A DNA stretch of 28,511 nucleotides from UMGS1279 sp045534095 (GCA_045534095.1 JAZSJA010000134.1:1-28511); one strand, 5' to 3'. Positions 15,368-23,540 are shown, counted from the stretch's first letter. The notes: generated by a model from the letters alone, not told the origin. Made by a program: numbers and translations.

Positions 15368-16381
15368 ATGTCAATTTTAGTTACCGGTGGTGCCGGTTAT
15401 ATCGGTAGCCACACTCTCATTGCTCTTACCGAAGCAGGCTTCGACTCAGTCGTTATCGATAATCTTTCTAATAGTAAAAAAGAATCCTTGGAAAGAGTAG
15501 AGAAAATCACAGGTAAGCCAATTAAATTTTATGAAAATGACGTTAGAGATGCCTCTGCACTTAAAAAAATATTCAGCGAGAATTCAATTGAAGCCGTAAT
15601 TCATTTTGCCGGCCTTAAAGCTGTTGGAGAATCTGTAGCTATGCCTATGGAATACTATGATAACAATCTCACAAGCACGTTTGTTTTAATTGACGTAATG
15701 CGTGAATTCAACGTTAAAAAGATTGTTTTCTCAAGCTCTGCTACCGTTTACGGCGTTGCCAAAACGATGCCTCTTACAGAAGATATGCCTTTAGGTGCAA
15801 TAAATCCTTACGGAAGAACCAAACTTTTTATTGAAGAAATTTTACGTGACCTTTTTGTTAGTGACAACACCTGGTCAATTGCTTTACTTCGTTATTTTAA
15901 TCCCATTGGTGCACACATAAGCGGTACTATTGGCGAAGATCCAAAAGGCATTCCTAATAATCTTATGCCCTATATCTCTCAGGTTGCTGTAGGCAAGCTT
16001 GAGAAACTTCACGTTTTCGGCGATAATTATGATACTGTAGACGGCACAGGTGTTCGCGATTACATACACGTTGTAGATTTAGCAGATGGACACGTTAAAG
16101 CTGTTGAGTGGGCTTTAAAAACCGAGGGTTGCGAAGCCATTAACCTTGGAACCGGAACAGGAACAAGCGTTTTACAGCTTAGAGATGCTTTTGTAAACGC
16201 ATCAGGTGTTGACGTTCCATACGTTATTGATCCCAGACGTCCCGGCGACCCCGATGAGGTTTACGCAAATGCTAACAAGGCAAAAGAACTTCTAGGTTGG
16301 GAGGCCAAGCTTTCCGTTGATAGAATGTGTGAGGACAGTTGGCGTTGGCAAAAAAACAATCCTTATGGATATGAAAAATAG
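15368..16381 (+). CDS. galE: UDP-glucose 4-epimerase
   Basis: Interconverts UDP-glucose and UDP-galactose in the Leloir pathway, and supplies UDP-galactose for cell-surface glycans. 337 residues, the normal length for GalE. It is an extended short-chain dehydrogenase: NAD-binding GGAGYIGSH (7-15), catalytic Ser in FSSSATVYG (121-129) and the YxxxK pair Y148 and K152 (NPYGRTK). GTGTGTSVLQL and the C-terminal DPRRPGDPDEVYA and LGWEAK blocks are typical of true GalE. ATG 15368, with GGAAAGGATG at 15350-15359. It follows the DUF1015 gene and ends at a two-way terminator. No galK or galT is adjacent. Some relatives also act on UDP-GlcNAc, which I cannot exclude. Confidence 0.95.
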   Translation: MSILVTGGAGYIGSHTLIALTEAGFDSVVIDNLSNSKKESLERVEKITGKPIKFYENDVRDASALKKIFSENSIEAVIHFAGLKAVGESVAMPMEYYDNNLTSTFVLIDVMREFNVKKIVFSSSATVYGVAKTMPLTEDMPLGAINPYGRTKLFIEEILRDLFVSDNTWSIALLRYFNPIGAHISGTIGEDPKGIPNNLMPYISQVAVGKLEKLHVFGDNYDTVDGTGVRDYIHVVDLADGHVKAVEWALKTEGCEAINLGTGTGTSVLQLRDAFVNASGVDVPYVIDPRRPGDPDEVYANANKAKELLGWEAKLSVDRMCEDSWRWQKNNPYGYEK

Positions 16382-16394
16382 TCATTAAACATTA

Positions 16395-16437
16395 AAAAAG
16401 GTTGCTTTTGGAGTTTAACTCTGAAAGCAACCTTTTT
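16395..16437. terminator. Two-way terminator between galE and niaR
   Basis: AAAAAGGTTGCTTT (16395-16408) pairs with AAAGCAACCTTTTT (16424-16437), and an inner GAGTT/AACTC stem closes the loop. The A run and T run serve both converging operons. Confidence 0.92.
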
Positions 16438-16449
16438 GTATAAAATTCA

Positions 16450-16962
16450 TTAAATTTCAGGAACAATATAATTTTTAAGTTTTAGTTCTTTTTCAATATT
16501 ATCTAATATCTCAACAGAATCAGCCCTGACTGTATGATAGTGATAACCGCCTGTAATATTCATAAGCTCAACAGATTTACCGCTTCGTATTCCATCGATA
16601 AATTTTTCCACTTGGTATAGAGAAAAAATATTCATAGGTGCTTCTATTTTACCATACACTTTATGCCAAACATAAACGTCAACGATTGTACCACCAAGTT
16701 CAACAATAGATTTAAGTTCCTCTTCGGTTTGGGATGAGGTGTGTTTAACCTTAAACACCCTTTCTACTGCCGGTGCACTTTGAATAATATATCCGTTATG
16801 AGTAGACAAAATATCATAACCTGAAGCCTTTAAAAGTGCAATATCTTGAACTATTATCTGCCTTGAAACTCCCAATCTCTTAGAAAGTTCACCGCCCGAA
16901 ACAGCAATATCAGAACCTAAGAGTATTGTAGCAATCTCTTTTCTTCTAATTTCAGCCTTCAT
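16450..16962 (-). CDS. niaR: NiaR, niacin-responsive repressor of NAD genes
   Basis: 170 residues. An N-terminal winged helix-turn-helix (about 5-60, with SGGELSKRLGVSRQIIVQDIALLK) is followed by the 3H domain. The metal-site residues seen in the Thermotoga homologue are present at matching spacing: H74, E82, H141 and H143; H100 is the other family histidine. Known NiaR proteins bind nicotinic acid and then repress NAD synthesis and niacin uptake genes. It is the last gene of nadA-nadB-nadC-niaR, three bases after nadC, with GAGGAA as ribosome site, so it very likely controls its own operon. A matching palindrome lies on the nadA promoter. No other niacin gene is near. Confidence 0.92.
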   Translation of the reverse strand: MKAEIRRKEIATILLGSDIAVSGGELSKRLGVSRQIIVQDIALLKASGYDILSTHNGYIIQSAPAVERVFKVKHTSSQTEEELKSIVELGGTIVDVYVWHKVYGKIEAPMNIFSLYQVEKFIDGIRSGKSVELMNITGGYHYHTVRADSVEILDNIEKELKLKNYIVPEI

Positions 16963-16965
16963 ATA

Positions 16966-17823
16966 TTATTCCTCTACCGCATGAAGATTTTTAAGGGAAA
17001 GATCTAAAATAGGTGCAGAATGTGTTAAAGCCCCACTTGAAATATAATCAACGCCGATATCCACCAATTTCGCAATATTTTCTTTAGTTACGTTACCACT
17101 GCATTCAGTTTCGGCCTTGCCTGCACAAATTTCAACGGCTTTTTTCATATCCTCGACGCTCATATTATCTAACATAATAATATCGGCACCGGCTTCTACC
17201 GCCTCTTTAAGCATTTCAAGATTTTCTACTTCTATTTCAATCTTTCTTACAAAGGGTGCATATTCTTTTGCCATCTCTACAGCTTTTTTAACGCTACCAG
17301 CGGCACCAATATGATTATCCTTTAATAAAATACCATCACTTAAATTATAACGGTGATTATAGCCACCGCCAACCTTTACCGAATATTTTTCAAATATACG
17401 CATATTAGGAGTAGTTTTTCTGGTATCTAAAAGTTTTGTTTTACTTCCCTTCAAAAGCGATGATACAGATGCGGTATAAGTAGCGATACCGCTCATTCGT
17501 TGAAGATAGTTAAGTGCTGTTCTCTCACCCGAAAGAAGAACACGAATATCACCTGCAACCTTACCTATTTTTTGTCCGTTTTTTACCTCATCGCCATCTT
17601 TGCAATAAAACTCTACCTCAGTTTTGCTATCTAAAAGTTCAAATACTCTTTTAAAAACATCTAAACCTGCAATAATTCCATCCTGTTTACAAATAAGCTC
17701 TACCTCGCCTTTTTGATAACAAGGCATAACAGAATTTGTGGTAATATCCTCACTGGTAATATCCTCTTTTATAGCCATTAAAATAAGTTCATCTGCATTT
17801 GCTAACATTGTTATATTATTCAT
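16966..17823 (-). CDS. nadC: Quinolinate phosphoribosyltransferase (carboxylating)
   Basis: Converts quinolinate and phosphoribosyl pyrophosphate into nicotinate mononucleotide, carbon dioxide and pyrophosphate, the third step of the aspartate route to NAD. 285 residues, the normal length. Conserved residues are in place: R101 (GERTALNYLQRMSG), R135 and K136 (DTRKTTP), H157 and R158 (GGGYNHRYNL), K168 (LLKDNH), E199 (IEVE) and D219 (MLDNMS). The C-terminal YISSGALTHSAP is the usual phosphate-binding end. The start overlaps the nadB stop by four bases, with GAGGG about ten bases before the ATG inside nadB, so translation is probably coupled. Confidence 0.96.
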   Translation of the reverse strand: MNNITMLANADELILMAIKEDITSEDITTNSVMPCYQKGEVELICKQDGIIAGLDVFKRVFELLDSKTEVEFYCKDGDEVKNGQKIGKVAGDIRVLLSGERTALNYLQRMSGIATYTASVSSLLKGSKTKLLDTRKTTPNMRIFEKYSVKVGGGYNHRYNLSDGILLKDNHIGAAGSVKKAVEMAKEYAPFVRKIEIEVENLEMLKEAVEAGADIIMLDNMSVEDMKKAVEICAGKAETECSGNVTKENIAKLVDIGVDYISSGALTHSAPILDLSLKNLHAVEE

Positions 17824-19109
17824 AATTTATTGCCCTCTTTCTCTTTTTTATTTTCTTCATCTATAGCATTTAACACTATTTTTTTATATTCTTCTTTATA
17901 ATTAGCGTACTTATTAAAATCAATAAGCTTATTATATTTTGTATTAAGACTACTAAAATCCTCAGAAATTTGTGATGCTGCACGCTTTGCAAAAACCAAA
18001 CTTTCGAGCAAGGAATTACTTGCCAAACGATTTTTGCCATGAACACCATTGCAAGCCGTTTCGCCAACTGCATATAGGCGATTCATTGAAGTTTTGCTGA
18101 ATTCATCAACATCTATTCCACCCATAAAATAATGTTGTGCCGGCACAACCGGTATTGGATTTTTAATTACGTTATAGCCTTCACCTAAGCAATGAGCGTA
18201 AATATTAGGAAAATGGGATTTTATTGTATCTTCATCAATATTTTCAAAAGATAGCCAGACGTTTGACGTATTATCAATTTCCATTTGCTCTAAAATAGCA
18301 TTTGCAACAACATCCCTGGGCAATAATTCGTCCACAAAACGCTCTCCTTTTGCATTTAAAAGAATAGCTCCCTCTCCCCTTACAGATTCAGAAATCAAAA
18401 ACGCTCTTCCGCTTTTTTTAGAGTAAAAGGTTGTGGGATGTATTTGAATATAATTTATATTTTTTAAACGTATATTATTCTTAATTGCAATGGCTAGGGA
18501 ATCACCCGTTAGATGTTCAAAATTGGTTGAGTACTTATAAAGTCCGCCAATTCCTCCGGTTGCTAAAATAGTATAATCAGCGTATATTACTTCAAATTTA
18601 TTAGAAATATTATGTCCAACAACACCATAGCAAACATTTTCATCCACCAAAATATCAACTACCGTAAAATTCTCTAAAAAAGTGATATTATCACGCTTTT
18701 TAGCGGCAATTAGCAGATTTTCGGTTATTTCTCTTCCGGTTTCATCTTTATGGTATAGAATACGCGGTTTAGAATGGGCACCTTCTTTTGTATAAACAAA
18801 TTCATCACCATTTCGCTCAAAACGGGCTCCTAAAGACACTAAATCATTAATTACTTCAGTAGAAGAGTTTATCATAATTTCTACTGAAGTTTCATTATTT
18901 TCATAGTGACCCGCTTTCATTGTATCCTCAAAAAAAGAGTTGAAATCCTTTTCATCGCGTAAGACGCAAATTCCACCTTGAGCTAAATACGAATCGCTTT
19001 TTTCGGCATTGCTTTTTGTAACTATTAAAATATTCTTATCCTGCGGGAGATTTAGAGCTGCGTAAAGTCCTGAAACACCACAACCAACTATTACAACGTC
19101 AAATCTCAT
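17820..19109 (-). CDS. nadB: L-aspartate oxidase, short form
   Basis: A flavoprotein that oxidises L-aspartate to iminoaspartate, which NadA uses. The FAD-binding GCGVSG (9-14) and SYLAQGG (40-46) are clear. Active-site residues known from E. coli have counterparts: H224 (IHPTTF), R265 (LPRDVV), H326 (QHYFMGG) and R361 (KNRLASNSLLES). At 429 residues it is about 100 shorter than the E. coli and Bacillus enzymes and lacks most of the C-terminal helical domain; I recall similar lengths in other Clostridia, so this looks like a natural short form rather than a break. Four-base overlaps with nadA upstream and nadC downstream mark a tightly coupled operon. In anaerobes the electron acceptor is probably fumarate rather than oxygen. 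Confidence 0.95.
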   Translation of the reverse strand: MRFDVVIVGCGVSGLYAALNLPQDKNILIVTKSNAEKSDSYLAQGGICVLRDEKDFNSFFEDTMKAGHYENNETSVEIMINSSTEVINDLVSLGARFERNGDEFVYTKEGAHSKPRILYHKDETGREITENLLIAAKKRDNITFLENFTVVDILVDENVCYGVVGHNISNKFEVIYADYTILATGGIGGLYKYSTNFEHLTGDSLAIAIKNNIRLKNINYIQIHPTTFYSKKSGRAFLISESVRGEGAILLNAKGERFVDELLPRDVVANAILEQMEIDNTSNVWLSFENIDEDTIKSHFPNIYAHCLGEGYNVIKNPIPVVPAQHYFMGGIDVDEFSKTSMNRLYAVGETACNGVHGKNRLASNSLLESLVFAKRAASQISEDFSSLNTKYNKLIDFNKYANYKEEYKKIVLNAIDEENKKEKEGNKL

Positions 19110-20017
19110 TTAGCCATCTCCAACATATTTTCTAAAGGCTGTGCGGCCTTTTGTGCGAGTTCAGAATCAAGTAAAACCTCGTTTTTCTCTGTTTTTAGAA
19201 CCTCTAAAATCTTTTCGAGGGTATTAAGCTTCATATCCTTACAGCAGGGCTCCTTTTCGGGAAAATAAAAACGTTTATCAGGATTGTCTGATGTGAGTTT
19301 AAATTCAACACCGTTTTCTGTACAAATAATAAACTCGTTTTCGCTACTTTCATTAGCATATTTGATTATATCGGCAGTGCTGCCAATATAATCAGATTTT
19401 TCTAAAATATCACTATTGCATTCAGGGTGCGATAATACTAAGGCCTCAGGATGTTTTTTTATTTCATTTTCTAAATCAATAAGAGAAATTTCAACGTGAA
19501 TGGGACAAAAACCATCGTTCAAAATTACGTTCTTATCAGTTACCTGCTCTGCAATGAAGTTGCCCAAATTTTTATCAGGAATAAAAAATACGTTCTTATT
19601 TGAGAGTTTTTGAACTATTTTCAGCGCATTGGAAGAAGTTACGCAAACATCACTTTTTGCTTTAAGTTCTGCCGATGAATTTATGTAACACACAACTGCT
19701 AAATCTTCATATTTTTCACGCATCGCCGCTATTTTCCCCTCAGACACCATATGTGCCATAGGACAATCTGCAGAAATATCAGGCATTAAAACCTTTTTAT
19801 CAGGATTTAGAATTTTTGCACTTTCTCCCATAAAATAAACACCGCAAAAAACTAAAATATCAGCATCGGTGGATTTGGCGATTTTTGCAAGATAAAAAGA
19901 GTCGCCTACAAAATCTGCAATATCCTGTACCTCTGCAGGGGCGTAATAATGTGCAAGAATCACAGCATTCTTTTCTTTTTTAAGCTCAGCAATTTGAGTT
20001 ACAATTTCTTGTTCCAT
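19106..20017 (-). CDS. nadA: Quinolinate synthase A
   Basis: Condenses iminoaspartate with dihydroxyacetone phosphate to give quinolinate, using a [4Fe-4S] cluster. 303 residues, the short form typical of Firmicutes and Thermotoga. The three cluster cysteines fall at the expected spacing: C85 (ADCPMA), C171 (GFCPIH) and C258 (EPCCKDM, with a second Cys next to it). The opening HYYAPAEVQDIADFVGDS (23-40) and SHPECNSDI (196-204) are family hallmarks. It is the first gene of the nad operon, behind a perfect sigma-A promoter and a GAGG ribosome site. Expected to be oxygen-sensitive, in keeping with an anaerobic host. Confidence 0.96.
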   Translation of the reverse strand: MEQEIVTQIAELKKEKNAVILAHYYAPAEVQDIADFVGDSFYLAKIAKSTDADILVFCGVYFMGESAKILNPDKKVLMPDISADCPMAHMVSEGKIAAMREKYEDLAVVCYINSSAELKAKSDVCVTSSNALKIVQKLSNKNVFFIPDKNLGNFIAEQVTDKNVILNDGFCPIHVEISLIDLENEIKKHPEALVLSHPECNSDILEKSDYIGSTADIIKYANESSENEFIICTENGVEFKLTSDNPDKRFYFPEKEPCCKDMKLNTLEKILEVLKTEKNEVLLDSELAQKAAQPLENMLEMAK

Positions 20018-20052
20018 ACTATCCTCACATACTAATTTTTTATATCCTGAAC

Positions 20053-20081
20053 ATTATAGCACCAAAATTTACATATGTCAA
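20053..20081 (-). promoter_or_regulatory. Consensus sigma-A promoter of the nad operon
   Basis: On the minus strand TTGACA (20076-20081), exactly 17 bases, TATAAT (20053-20058): a perfect consensus match. Such a strong promoter needs a repressor, which fits NiaR control. Confidence 0.9.
20068..20081. promoter_or_regulatory. Candidate NiaR operator on the nadA -35 box
   Basis: TTTACATATGTCAA is a near-perfect 14-bp palindrome (one mismatched pair) that covers the -35 box. A repressor bound here would block RNA polymerase. Assignment to NiaR rests on position and on the repressor gene in the same operon. Confidence 0.6.
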
Positions 20082-20108
20082 GTTATCTGTAAAGTTTTGG
20101 GCAAAAAA

Positions 20109-20137
20109 TAAGCGGTGGGAAGTTAACCCACCGCTTA
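20109..20137 (-). terminator. Terminator of the isomerase operon
   Basis: TAAGCGGTGGG (20109-20119) pairs with CCCACCGCTTA (20127-20137). On the minus strand a T-rich run (TTATTTTTTG) follows. It lies 16 bases after the stop at 20153. Confidence 0.88.
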
Positions 20138-20152
20138 AAGAATCCTATAAAA

Positions 20153-21118
20153 CTATGCCCACCACATATCACCTTGTTTTTCAAAGGTCATTACGTCTAA
20201 AAGAAAACTGATAGCCTTTTCAAGTCCTTCGTTTACAGACATAAGCATATCCTCATGCTCAATGCTCAAAACACCATCATAACCAACCATTTTAAGCATA
20301 CTAACAAATGCCTTCCAATCCTCAGTAGACATACCGTAACCAACAGTACGGAAAGTCCAAGGACGATTTAAAATATCACTATAATGGCCTGTGCTAAGAA
20401 CACCGGACTTTTTAATATTTGCTACGTCTAAATAGGTGTCTTTGGCGTGGATATGATGAATTGCTTTGCCTAAAACACGTACAGTTTCAGCCGCATTCAT
20501 ACCTTGCCATAAGAGATGGCTTGGATCGAGGTTTGCTCCTATAGTATCTCCAACTGCTTCACGAAGTCTAAGCAAAGAGGTTGTGTTGTACACACAAAAA
20601 CCGGGATGCATTTCAAGTGCTATTTTAGTAACACCATGGGCATTGGCAAAAGCAACCGCTTCTTTCCAATAAGGGATTAAAACTTCATTCCATTGATAAT
20701 CCAAAATTTTGGTGTAATCATCCGGCCATGAACAAGTTACCCAGTTTGGAGTTTTATCCTCTGCTGAACCACCGGGACAACCGGAGAAGGTAACAATCGT
20801 ATCAACACCCAAAGCCTCTGCCATTAAAACAGTTTTTCTGAAATCGTCATCGGCTTTCTTTGCAACCTCTTTATCCGGATGAACGGCATTAGAATGACAC
20901 GAGAGTGCCGAAACCTCCATATTATACCTATCAAAAAGATTTTTTAACTCCTTGATTTTTTCCGTATTACCCAAATAATCATCAGGATTTAAATGAGTAT
21001 TTCCGGGAAAACCACCACAACCAATTTCAAGGGCAGTTACTCCTCTTTCGCTAAGCCACTTAACGGCCTCTTCCAAACTTCTATCATATAACGGAACGGT
21101 TAAAACGCCTAATTTCAT
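20153..21118 (-). CDS. Sugar phosphate isomerase/epimerase family (xylose isomerase-like TIM barrel)
   Basis: 321 residues from ATG 21118; a GTG three codons upstream is in frame but lies inside the ribosome site AGGTGA. A cytoplasmic TIM-barrel enzyme of the AP-endonuclease-2/xylose isomerase group. The four metal ligands of this family are visible: E169 (ALEMHPG), D198 (NLDPSHLLWQG), H224 (HHIHAKD) and E287 (SIEHED). Relatives include inositol and ketose enzymes (IolE, IolI, ketose 3-epimerases), so the substrate is a sugar, polyol or their phosphate. It is the second gene of a pair of related enzymes, 15 bases after the first, so they may catalyse consecutive steps or act on the same sugar. 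The exact reaction cannot be read from sequence. Confidence 0.88.
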   Translation of the reverse strand: MKLGVLTVPLYDRSLEEAVKWLSERGVTALEIGCGGFPGNTHLNPDDYLGNTEKIKELKNLFDRYNMEVSALSCHSNAVHPDKEVAKKADDDFRKTVLMAEALGVDTIVTFSGCPGGSAEDKTPNWVTCSWPDDYTKILDYQWNEVLIPYWKEAVAFANAHGVTKIALEMHPGFCVYNTTSLLRLREAVGDTIGANLDPSHLLWQGMNAAETVRVLGKAIHHIHAKDTYLDVANIKKSGVLSTGHYSDILNRPWTFRTVGYGMSTEDWKAFVSMLKMVGYDGVLSIEHEDMLMSVNEGLEKAISFLLDVMTFEKQGDMWWA

Positions 21119-21123
21119 ATTAT

Positions 21124-21129
21124 TCACCT
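21124..21129 (-). promoter_or_regulatory. Ribosome site that decides the start at 21118
   Basis: AGGTGA on the minus strand, five bases before ATG 21118. The GTG at 21127 lies within it. Confidence 0.65.
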
Positions 21130-21133
21130 ACTA

Positions 21134-21868
21134 TTATTTAAACATATTTTCAAGATTTTTTGCACAGAGAGTAATACTATCCTCAACGGGCATAGAATAC
21201 TCTTCCTGCTCTAAAATATTGTAATTAACGCCAATTTCTTTACCAAAATCCATAATTGCCTGCCAATCTAAAATACCGCCTTCTCCAAATTCGGGATTAG
21301 CATCATTGGTGCCATATTCTTTAAAATGCAAGGAAATGATTTGCTCTTTATATCGCTTCATAAAGTTAATAGGATCATCCCCACCGACCTTAACCCAATA
21401 AAGGTCGGGCTGAAGCTTAACACCCTCGGCAGCGAATATATCGATAATCCTTAAATCGCCGTCAACCTTATTAAACTCAAAAGCGTGGTTATGATAACCG
21501 AAAGCAAAGCCTTCGCTTTCCATAACGTCTTGTAATTTTTTTAATTCTTTAGCAATAGTTTTAGCAGACTCAAAATCCTTAGCGGGACTCCAAGGGCAAA
21601 CAATCATACTGTTTTCAATGATCCTGTTAAATGAGAACAATTCATTTAACTCCTCTACGGTTTTAGTAGTTCCGCCAACGTGTGAGCTAATAACCTTTAA
21701 TCCAAATTCATCGCAAACGGCTTTAAATTTATTGGCACTAAGACCATAATTGCCGGCCAGCTCAATATTTTTAAAACCTAAGTTAGACACGAGCTTAAAT
21801 CCATCAAGATAATTTTTTTCTGTAATATCTTTAATAGAATACATTTGAATTGCAATATCGTTTCTCAT
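21134..21868 (-). CDS. Sugar phosphate isomerase/epimerase family, short member
   Basis: 244 residues, same TIM-barrel superfamily as the next gene but clearly a different branch. Likely metal ligands are E131 (HNHAFEF), D155 (LQPDLYW), H181 (SLHFKEY) and E220 (ILEQEEY). The YHNHAFEF and WVKVGG blocks resemble the IolE/hypothetical-isomerase group found in gut Firmicutes sugar loci. ATG start with GGAGGCG upstream. First gene of the two-gene operon. There is no sugar transporter or regulator beside it, so the sugar is unknown; the nearest carbohydrate gene is the rhamnosidase some 4 kb away on the same strand. Confidence 0.87.
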   Translation of the reverse strand: MRNDIAIQMYSIKDITEKNYLDGFKLVSNLGFKNIELAGNYGLSANKFKAVCDEFGLKVISSHVGGTTKTVEELNELFSFNRIIENSMIVCPWSPAKDFESAKTIAKELKKLQDVMESEGFAFGYHNHAFEFNKVDGDLRIIDIFAAEGVKLQPDLYWVKVGGDDPINFMKRYKEQIISLHFKEYGTNDANPEFGEGGILDWQAIMDFGKEIGVNYNILEQEEYSMPVEDSITLCAKNLENMFK

Positions 21869-21921
21869 TAAATCGCCTCCGTATTTTATATATTAAGTAT
21901 AAAATTTTAAATTTGTATTTT

Positions 21922-21950
21922 CCATTACATTATTGTTATATTTTAGCCAA
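21922..21950 (-). promoter_or_regulatory. Tentative promoter of the isomerase operon
   Basis: On the minus strand TTGGCT (21945-21950), 17 bases, TAATGG (21922-21927). The -10 is poor, and other AT-rich hexamers nearby could serve. Confidence 0.35.
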
Positions 21951-21968
21951 ATATTGCTATATTAAAAA

Positions 21969-21991
21969 ATGCCCCGCTTTTAGCAGGGCAT
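21969..21991 (-). terminator. Terminator of the amino acid ABC operon
   Basis: ATGCCC (21969-21974) and GGGCAT (21986-21991), with an inner GC/GC pair and one C-A mismatch. Six T follow on the minus strand. It lies four bases after the ATPase gene. Confidence 0.85.
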
Positions 21992-21994
21992 AAA

Positions 21995-22747
21995 TTACAT
22001 AGTATTGAATCTTGAAAGGAAGTTTTGAGTTCTTTCATTTTTAGGATGAACTATAACCTCTTCAGGAGTTCCTTCTTCAACGATAACTCCATCGGCCATA
22101 AATATAACTTTGTCAGCCACCTCTTTAGCAAACTCAATCTCATGAGTAACTACAATCATTGTAGTGTTTTTTGTTTTAAGTTCTTTGATAACCTTTAAAA
22201 CCTCACCTGTAAGTTCAGGATCAAGCGCGCTGGTAGGCTCATCAAAACAAAGAATATCCGGACTGAGAGCTAATGCTCGTGCAATAGCCACACGTTGCTG
22301 TTGACCACCCGAAAGTTGACAAGGATAATGATCGATTCTATCGGTAAGGCCTACCGAATCAATAATATTTCTGGCATTAACGTCAATTTCTTCAGGAGTG
22401 CCTTTTTTAAGCAATTTTGGGGCAAGAGTTACGTTCTCAAGCACGTTATATTGCGGAAAAAGATTGAACTGCTGAAACACAAGACCAAAATGCAAGCGAT
22501 TCTGACGAATTTCCTCGTCGGAATATTTTTTTACATCGGCATCGAAAATAAGTTTATCGTTAACCTTTATGGTACCCTTTTGAGGAGTTTCCAAAAAGTT
22601 TAGACAACGAAGTAGGGTTGTTTTACCACTACCGGAAGAACCGATTATAGCCAATACCTCACCTTGTTCTAAAGAAAGGTCAATGCCTTTTAAAACTTCA
22701 GTTTTGCCGAATGATTTATATATATTGGAAACTTCAAGTATAGACAT
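21995..22747 (-). CDS. glnQ: Polar amino acid ABC transporter, ATPase
   Basis: 250 residues, the normal length for GlnQ/HisP-type ATPases. It drives import of an amino acid through the permease encoded just upstream. Walker A GSSGSGKTT (36-44), Q-loop Q92, signature LSGGQQQR (145-152), Walker B with D-loop FDEPTSALD (168-176) and H-loop H202 (VVTHE) are all intact. The start has AGGAGGG upstream and follows the permease stop by 12 bases. It is the last gene of the three-gene importer operon. The symbol states the family; the amino acid carried is not certain. Confidence 0.94.
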   Translation of the reverse strand: MSILEVSNIYKSFGKTEVLKGIDLSLEQGEVLAIIGSSGSGKTTLLRCLNFLETPQKGTIKVNDKLIFDADVKKYSDEEIRQNRLHFGLVFQQFNLFPQYNVLENVTLAPKLLKKGTPEEIDVNARNIIDSVGLTDRIDHYPCQLSGGQQQRVAIARALALSPDILCFDEPTSALDPELTGEVLKVIKELKTKNTTMIVVTHEIEFAKEVADKVIFMADGVIVEEGTPEEVIVHPKNERTQNFLSRFNTM

Positions 22748-22759
22748 AAAAACCCTCCT

Positions 22760-23452
22760 TTACTTAAAATAACTTAATTTCTTTTCTATGTAGCCAAACA
22801 AAAGGGTTAAAGCTCCACTAAATACCAAATAATAAATAGCTGTAAAGAAAAGCGGCCATATCTCACCGGCAATACCTTGAGAACCTTTAAGGAATGCTTG
22901 ACCAGCCCATATAACTTCTTGCAATGCGATAATCCTTGCCAACGAAGTATCTTTAACTAAAGTTATAATTTCATTTGACATTGGAGGAACAATACGCTTA
23001 ATCATTTGTAAAAGCGTAATTCTAAAGAAAATTTGCGATTTTTTCAAACCCAAAACTTCTCCGGCTTCAAACTGTCCCTGAGGAACACTTTGTATACCGC
23101 CACGATATATCTCAGAAAAATAACACGAATAATTAAGTATAAAAGCAACTGCGGCAGCTAAAAAGCGTCCGCTTTCTCCACTACCCCAAATATTATTTTC
23201 AAAAATTAAACCCGGGAAATAATAGATAATAAGCAACTGAATCATAAGTGGAGAACCTCTTATTATCCATACAACTGTTTTAATCAAGTAACTAAGGGGT
23301 TTAAATTTTGACATAGAACCGAAAGAAATTATTAAACCTAAAGGCAATGCACCAATAAGCGTAATAATAAACAATTTTAAAGTTTGTAAGAAGCCCTCAT
23401 TGAGAGCTTCGAAAACTATTGGAAATTGTTCCATAAACTCAGCTGAAAACAT
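22760..23452 (-). CDS. Polar amino acid ABC transporter, permease
   Basis: 230 residues with about five membrane segments, the HisM/GlnP-type permease length. The EAA loop that contacts the ATPase is present (EAGEVLGLKKSQIFFRI, about 129-145). PLMIQLLIIYYF (about 67-78) is the usual conserved block after RGSP. AAAGGAT is the ribosome site. A strong hairpin lies between it and the binding-protein gene. There is only one permease gene, so the channel is probably a homodimer. It is an integral part of the importer with the genes at 21995 and 23541. Confidence 0.93.
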   Translation of the reverse strand: MFSAEFMEQFPIVFEALNEGFLQTLKLFIITLIGALPLGLIISFGSMSKFKPLSYLIKTVVWIIRGSPLMIQLLIIYYFPGLIFENNIWGSGESGRFLAAAVAFILNYSCYFSEIYRGGIQSVPQGQFEAGEVLGLKKSQIFFRITLLQMIKRIVPPMSNEIITLVKDTSLARIIALQEVIWAGQAFLKGSQGIAGEIWPLFFTAIYYLVFSGALTLLFGYIEKKLSYFK

Positions 23453-23481
23453 ACAAACATCCTTTTAAACGTTAAATTACA

Positions 23482-23519
23482 TCAAAACAGAGGGTGCGGT
23501 ATCACACTCTCTGTTTTGA
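23482..23519 (-). promoter_or_regulatory. Intercistronic hairpin in the importer operon
   Basis: TCAAAACAGAGGGTG (23482-23496) pairs over about 15 bp with the sequence at 23505-23519 (one G-U pair), with an eight-base loop. There is no T run, so it is more likely an mRNA stabiliser or partial stop that keeps binding-protein mRNA above permease mRNA than a full terminator. Confidence 0.75.
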
Positions 23520-23540
23520 ATTCCTATAAATTATACTAAT

